In this document: positions 57,701 through 64,000 of the stretch, in pieces
How the letters are laid out: each line of letters begins with the position of its first letter
Numbering within the stretch: position 1 is the first letter of the stretch
Origin: Sipunculus nudus
Taxonomy: Eukaryota; Annelida; Sipuncula; Golfingiida; Sipunculidae
Reading direction: 5' to 3'
Length of the DNA: 64,000 bases
Assembly (NCBI GenBank): GCA_026874595.1
Contig: CM049311.1
Span: 14,847,676-14,911,675 of the forward strand
The notes under the pieces: generated by a model
Database searches by the model: none
Told to the model about the DNA's origin: nothing
Seen by the model: only the letters and a program-made list of their open reading frames with translations
Translations under genes and position numbers: made by a program

Positions 57701-60312
57701 GCTAGAAACTTCTTTCAATACCAAAGTAAAAGACAAAAGTCTAATTAAAGCCTTTTACACAATGAGGACTGAAGTACACCCCTTTCATCTCTCAGCAATC
57801 TGTCAATTTCTATTAACCCCTTAACTGGAGAATCCATTGTTTTCCCCATTAAGCAATATAGAACTGTACCAGAGTTTGAAAACTTAAAACTTCTTTCAGG
57901 AGGCCAGGATGCACTATCCTTTCATCTCTAAGGAACTTGCTCAACTTAGGCTTTTCTGGTGCAGACAAAATGGGAGAATGTTGTGATTCTGAGGACACTT
58001 TCTTCATTTTTTATTGCTGATCTTTGTGAGTACATATATCATGTTTATTAAACCCATTCTGCAAAAGATTTGATAACATATGTGGGCATCAAGACACATG
58101 ACTGAAACTGCAGCTATTACTATTAGTGATTTTATTTTTATTGATTCTGAGATACAACAACGTTGTGTAAAACTGAATAAATGTAATTATTAATAATACA
58201 AATTCTTTCATGTTTGTTTTGATTTTAAAATTTCAAATTTACAGATACCAAATACATTGTAAAAAACATAGCATATATATAGAATGGCAAAAAAGGAGCT
58301 TGGAGGCCTTTTCGATAGGGGTTAAAAGTTATCATTTGAATTCCATCATATTTATTTATAATAAATATGCATTTTAACATATAGGAACAGCAAAAAAAGA
58401 AACAATTCATTAATAATTAGATAATTAATAAATTTAGAATCTGCATAATTGATCGATTTGTAAAATTAAATTAAACACCAGAGATATTACTGATTTTAAT
58501 ATCTAGAAAATCAGAAACTTTTGTTTAAAAAATTCTTTTTTTTAGCCGATCTTATTTCGCCCACAAAACCAAGCCATAAAAACCTGTTATCCCTCCTTTT
58601 GAGTATGTGCAGCCTCCAGCTGCGGGAATCTTCCTGAAAAAAAATTGGCAGATAATATGTTTGTTCATTCCACCTGAGAACTCGAGTGACTGAATTATGG
58701 GAATCAACGCCCATTATGGAATCTGAATTCCCTGACAATTCTTGTCCCAGCAGATTATTGACCAGATCTGAGCTGGTTTTATGTCCGCCACAGCAAAACT
58801 TGCAGGTCTCGCTGCAGTCAATAAAATAACATTTTTTAAATCTTGTCTGGTCAATTTAATCATATGCTTCCTCAGATTTATTTAATAATATCCAAGCTAC
58901 CTCTGGCAATATGGGACAAAAAGCCGTGTACACTGGAATAAGTATTTCAATATGAGAAATAACTACCAAAGAATCTGAAGCATGTTACAATTTGCAGATC
59001 TTGCACTATACTGAAGACTATTCTTATGTACTTAAATTTCACAAACTGATGGTGGTGCCACTATACCTTTGTCATTCAACTCCTCTGTGGCCACGTCTTG
59101 GTCTTTACTGGTGGAAAGATGCCAAGTGTGTCCTAAGGGGGGTCATTTCCCATATTTTTCCATAAACTCTGTTGAATGTAACATTATTTTGCAAAGGGGC
59201 TACTGCAGTGCCACCAATGAGGAACTATAGCTGTGAACAATGCAAGGATGGGTAACATGCTAGTTTTTATTATGTTAATTAAGCCATATTGATCTGACCA
59301 TTCCTGGATATAATTTGTCATATGGCATCTTTCTCTCGACATAATTATCAAGATGCTGGTTGTAATCCCACTGGTCATCACACCAGGCTGAAAACCCTGA
59401 CTTCAATATCAATCATCAAGTTCAGCTTAAACAGTTCACATTTTCACATTTTGCACCCATTCAGTAACAGACTTCTTCATGTTTTTTTAGTCTATCAAGA
59501 TGCAAATGAACAGTGGCTCAAAGGAACACCTCCAAAGCTTAGTCATGTTGAGGTCAGGTTAGGGAAAACTGTGGTTAAAAAGCCAAGCTAATAAAAATAG
59601 CGAGTTTGAATGAGCCCCTTTTAAAGGGCTTTTGATTATTAATCCTTTCACTAGAAACCACATCTAACATTTATCCAACTGCTAATAAAAATGCAAATTT
59701 AGAAAATGCAAAAAATTAAAACATCCAAAAAATTACTGTCGGCATGAGTTAAGACTTAGGCAGACCCGATGACATTCAAAAAGCTCCTTTTCAGCAAAAA
59801 CTCTACATGTAATGAAGATCTGTATTGATTAATGAATGTCATACTTAACAAAAAGCAACATATTGCAAATGGGGAAGCATGAGTCGTTGTCATTGACGAG
59901 TAACATCAGTCGATGCTATGCCACATGAGCTAATCCATACCCATTAAGCTTACACAAGTCCAAATTAAAGTCCAGTTATAGCTTTGCTGAGCTTCCACAA
60001 GGTTCTTGCTTGCTCTGTAAACCAATACTATTGTGACTGTCAACATGGGATATCACAATGGCTTCCTGGGAAAGGGTCAGTGTGACTGCTGACAGCTCCT
60101 TGTGAATTCTTATCCAATACTGGAAGTTGCTGACTATGGCTGAGCATTGTGGGTTTTCTATAGGTATAGGTATTGTCATACACAGATGGCCCACGTTTAG
60201 GTGATTCACCAGTATCATACCCAATACCAATATTTTTTAGGTCACGCTATCTATTTGAGGAATACTGATATTGTGGCAATTTACGTTAAATAGGGTTTCA
60301 CTGTGGTTCATC
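54736..60312. other. No supported gene; several exon-like fragments
   Basis: 55750-56065 minus has a long open frame including GTHRGIHHYLASQENQLLCL after a fair acceptor (TATTGTCTGCAG), but no donor. 58600-58650 minus follows a very good acceptor (CTGCCAATTTTTTTTCAG) and reads EDSRSWRLHILKRRDN, with only a weak GTTTTT donor. 55722-55745 forms a 10-bp-arm hairpin. C-rich runs are at 55319-55340 and 56689-56703. Other ORFs look random. Confidence 0.4.
55722..55745. other. Perfect 10-bp-arm inverted repeat
   Basis: CTGATACAGT (55722-55731) and ACTGTATCAG (55736-55745) pair perfectly around a 4-nt loop. There is no T run after it and no neighbouring gene, so a terminator or RNA role cannot be argued. 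Confidence 0.85.
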
Positions 60313-60571
60313 CAAGGCTCAACATTAACAATTAACTGCTTGCCCAGGGCAAGTGAAAGTTCCAGATAATGGCTGTAGGGCAACCAAAAATGGGCTCCTA
60401 CTTGCAAGAGGGTCAAACACAAACCTCTTGCAGAAATTCCTGAATCGTAAGTTAGATAATCTTCTTTCTTGGAGAAATTGAATCATATTGTACTATCTTT
60501 TCCTAAATTTCCGAAGTTTTACCTAAATTCATGTAGGGCTAGTAAAAGCCGAATATAAATGATGAGCCCTG
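60313..60571 (-). mobile_element. hAT-like MITE, copy 2 (inverted relative to 954-1230)
   Basis: It runs from CAAGGCTCAACATTAAC to GATGAGCCCTG. The left 45 bp (TTAACTGCTTGCCCAGGGCA and AGTGAAAGTTCCA) is the reverse complement of the right end of copy 1. The 8-bp flanks (GGTTCATC and TCATCTTC) are not a duplication. Non-autonomous. Confidence 0.68.
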
Positions 60572-61551
60572 TCATCTTCTCTTTCATGAATGTTAAACTG
60601 ATCTTATGTACATATGATGTCATAGAATATATTTGCTTACTTATAATACGGTGTCAAAGTGCTTTCTATTAATGGCAAAAATAACAGTTCAAATGAGCAA
60701 ATGCAGTGCAGTAACATTCTATGAATAATGATCTCCCTGTATTTCTGTAGTTCAAAACTGCTGCTGAAATGCAGTGAATACATCTTCAAATCATCTTATA
60801 AAAGTTGTTAGAATATGACTTTAATATCACACCACAATTTTCTTATATTCCTTGGACCAATAGTAAAATATTCTATGTGATATACAGGACATACATCAAA
60901 TGACACCACCTACCTATTAAGATGACCTTTGAAAAATACATAAGCACTGGCATTGGCTATAATTATCCTGTTTATTTAATTGACCTATGAATTAAGATCA
61001 CTTTTTTAGAAGCCAAGTGTGGTCTTATATTATAGAGATTCAACTGTGTATCATGTAAATCGAACCATATATCATGATTTTTATTGAAATGCGAACTTCA
61101 CAGCTCTGTCATGACTGATACACAATGTTAGTTTACATTAATATCACAATGTGATAAATCTTTATTATTAGTAAACAGAGATATTGCTTTTAGTTCTTTG
61201 AAGAGCTGAATATAGGGCCAGGATAACATGCTCTGAGCAAAGTCCCACTGAACAGCCACTCTCTTATACTGTTTTATGCAGTTTCTTCTGTAAAGGTCAA
61301 CAAACTTTGTCAGACACATATGCTATATATCGATCAGCTGCTGGTCACATTCAGGTGGTATTCAAGGTATGAAAAGCATGTTTAAAGGGTGTTTAATAAT
61401 TTTCCCCCATGGCTCAATTAAGTGCTCATTTAGCAGAATTTACCAAAATCTGTGCATCTTTCATATTCATGTCATCAAGCATGTACAATAAGCTATAAAT
61501 GTGCCATTGGATAAACAGAATGAGAGACCCCTATACAGTCACACAGTCAAG
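60572..61551. other. No supported gene
   Basis: Unstructured sequence, no recognised repeat or exon. Confidence 0.5.
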
Positions 61552-61790
61552 GACAGTCGAGGGGTAAAACTCAGCTCTCTCTGCTGGCCATCCGGATATC
61601 CAGGTTTAATCCCCAGTGTGGCTATGAGAGTGGGTTGTAGTTGCCCGTCCATGGCCCCTGGTTTTCTCCAGGTTCTCCAGTTTCCTCCACCTCTATAGAC
61701 TACTGAGTGCCATCATCAGAGCCATGGAGAGTGCCTAGATTAGTTATAATAACTATTTGTACAATCCATGTAAAATAAATAAGTTTATAT
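61552..61790 (+). mobile_element. tRNA-derived SINE candidate with (AAAT)-type tail
   Basis: A tRNA-like head (GTCGAGGGGTAAAACTCAGC, then B-box-like CCAGGTTTAATCCCC at 61610-61624) is followed by GGTTTTCTCCAGGTTCTCCA and TTTCCTCCACC, a core found in many invertebrate SINEs, and ends with TAAAATAAATAAG. No clear target duplication. It falls in a 65-codon ORF that is not a gene. Confidence 0.6.
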
Positions 61791-62984
61791 AACAAGTGAA
61801 AAACTTGTTCAAACTTCAATCATGTCTTGTATCTGAAGTGTGTGAGGTGTTCATCTGAGAGCTGATGTGCTTTTTCTAAGAATAAACCAGAATAAACTAT
61901 AAAAACAATCTTGTTTTACCTGGAAAAAATTATAAGCTTAATTAAACCAACTTGTATATTTATAATAATTAACATACTTTACAGGTCACACTTAATTTTT
62001 TTTAAATCTTCATTTTATGCTAAATATAAATAAAGTATATAATCCTGTAGCAATTGTTACCCTTAACAGTGAAAACAATCTAAATTTGTTTAATCAAACA
62101 TATCTTCACCAGCCTATTTTTTCTTTGACACCAGATCAATGTTTTTTCTGGTTTATGGGGATGTGTAATATCAACATATGGGACCTCAGTCTTGCAGTAA
62201 GATGTGACCACCGGCATACTGCATATATTTGGGTTTTGTGAGGTTATTACCAAATCAATCCATCACAGTGACAACCTGCAGTGACTTATTGATGCAGGGG
62301 TGTCTAGACAAGGCTGCCACTGCTGACAGCAGACTGTTGCTGCTACAGACCTCAGCCAGACCTCCTCTGTGCTGTCAACCACAATATATTAACTATTACA
62401 CAACTCTTAAGTACCTGTAAATTAACACTAGTGAGGTTGAGCACCTATTCTTGCTTGCTGTTAATAGCTTCACGCTGTGGCTACATCAAACTGTACACCT
62501 GCCTTTAATGTTAATAAAGTTATGGTTATAGCCTATATTTGGTTAAATCTACCTTTATATTATCAAAGAGGAGGTTATGTTTTCATCTGGTTTTATATTT
62601 GATACCAGGATCACTAAAATGACTGCAGTTAATTCTCATGAAGTTTCAAAGATATGAGAACAAGAAGACTTAAAATGTATTTTGCCTAAATCTTGATTCA
62701 GATTATAGAGATATCAATGAACTGTTTTCTCCACAAATAATCATGTAGTGTACAGATCTCACCCTTTTTATCATTCCTACTAAGTCCTTGATTATGGCTA
62801 AATCACTTTCCTGAAGGTTTCTTTGGTGGGCTGCTTTGTCCATTAGCTGACAGTGATTTTGCCTACTGTAGACAGCAGATTTCAATCCAGCAACAGTGGC
62901 TTTTTAAAACTAAGGGCAATATCTCTTATCTTGTTTAACATGACCCTGTCATGAAACAAAAGAAAGATCAGATCTCATGAAAGC
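61791..62984. other. No supported gene
   Basis: No splice-bounded frame or named repeat recognised. Confidence 0.5.
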
Positions 62985-63415
62985 GCTGAGAGGAGAAACC
63001 TCTGACTTCATGGATCAACTAAAGAACCCTTTGATTTCATGGATCAACTAAAGAACTCTTTGATTTTATGTATATGCTGACTGAAAAACCCTTTGATTTC
63101 ATGTATCTGCTGACTGAAAAACCCTTTGATCCACTGATCAACTAAAGAACCCTCTGATTTCATGTATTTGCTGACTGAAGAACCCTTTGATTTCATGATT
63201 TACCTGAAGAACCCTTTGATTTCATGATTTACCAGAAGAACCCTTTGATTTCATTCATTTGCTAACTCAAGAAGAATCCTTTGATATTATGAATCAGCTG
63301 ACTCAAGAAACCTTTGAAGAATTAATTTGTTACTCAAGAACCTTTTGATTACAATTATTCCATAAATAACCCTTTGATATCATGAATCAGCTGACTTGAG
63401 AAACCACTGATTCCG
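62985..63415 (+). repeat. 28-33 bp degenerate minisatellite (AAGAACCCTTTGATTTCATG)
   Basis: AACCCTTTGATTTCATG recurs about twelve times, joined by variable linkers such as TATCTGCTGACTGA or ATCAACTAA. Spacing of the TTGAT core is 28-33 bp. No coding capacity. From 63416 to the end nothing is recognised. Confidence 0.85.
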
Positions 63416-64000
63416 GGAACCTTTCACAGACAGGAGACAGGTAGAAAGACAGATAAAGTCACTGAGCAAAAAAAACAATCTACAATCCACAAGTGGATCC
63501 AGCTTTGAATCAATGATAAAATTAATAGGTACTCCTTTGGACCAGGAACAAAGTAACAGATTGATATACAGTGAGTAATTCATCACGGTTGTAATTATAC
63601 AAAACATAAGAAACCATCATGCCTGGTTGACATTGTCAATAAATATACATGACGGATCACTGCTGCATGTCTTCGGCTGATAGGAAGCCATGAAAAAATT
63701 TGCCTGATTTACCGGTATCCGCAGGGACTAACAGGAACAGAAGAAAATGAGCACTGGCCAGATCTATATATAACCCTGGGGACACTGCAGGCCCCCGTGT
63801 TACAACATTTGAATACACTGAATCAATATGGGGCCAGTGTACAAGTGTCCGTTATGAACATGCCACAAGAGACTGGAGAAGAGAGACATTCTGTGAGCAG
63901 AGCATTTTGACGAGCATTGAGTGGACCCTCCACAGCTGTGTAGGACCTTTATCAATCAGCGGTAGATCACTTAGGTTAGATTAAGCCTCAGCAGGTTCCC

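Overview
The window is AT-rich eukaryotic nuclear DNA. It has kilobase-scale introns with GT-AG borders, tRNA-derived SINEs, several classes of TIR-bearing MITE, hairpin-ended non-autonomous elements with internal tandem units, and minisatellites. There are no operons or long bacterial-type ORFs. The mix (GGTGGCGCCACC arrays, elements ending in AAGCTCA or TAGCTCAG hairpins, a SINE with a conserved central domain) suggests a marine invertebrate, most likely a lophotrochozoan such as a mollusc. This is inference from repeat style and the species cannot be fixed.

The only gene I can assemble with confidence is on the minus strand between 22504 and 1761. Seven exons with good splice sites (22504-22370, 21610-21549, 20705-20455, 16164-16001, 13614-13519, 8798-8728, 1934-1761) join with matching codon phases at all six junctions into one open 953-nt stretch, about 318 codons. 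The inferred fragment is helical in its first two thirds, then has a proline-rich SH3-ligand-like segment (VPPPLPVRPP), a tyrosine motif (HTYVDP) and a Ser/Arg-rich tail. I do not recognise the family. Both ends lie outside what I can see. Its two first introns are short and clean; the other four are loaded with transposon-derived DNA.

Region by region: 1-1.7 kb holds an hAT-like MITE. Intron 1935-8727 holds a PIF-like MITE, element A (5160-6061), satellite-like degenerate arrays, a 98-bp insertion and a hairpin-ended array (7.4-8.4 kb). Intron 8799-13518 holds element B (9483-11199), a 20-bp minisatellite, a MITE inserted into that satellite, and a second MITE fragment. Intron 16165-20454 opens with a two-unit repeat ending in a strong hairpin. 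From 22.8 to 64 kb no gene can be assembled. That part contains isolated exon-like ORFs (29001-29206 and 30045-30167 plus; 39704-39849 minus), four tRNA-like SINE heads, five MITEs, minisatellites at 32, 54 and 63 kb (the 54 kb one with an 88-bp higher-order period), a four-unit 175-bp array at 35.2-35.9 kb, and long stretches with nothing recognisable.

The best leads are: (1) the unidentified minus-strand gene; (2) elements A and B, which carry a stem-loop at each end and a periodic 12-bp palindrome inside; (3) the same architecture of internal tandem units plus a 3' hairpin in other families of the window; (4) a splice acceptor that lies in the first bases of a repeat unit; (5) two tandem 158-bp tRNA-like units bounded by TGTTAC and GTAACA.
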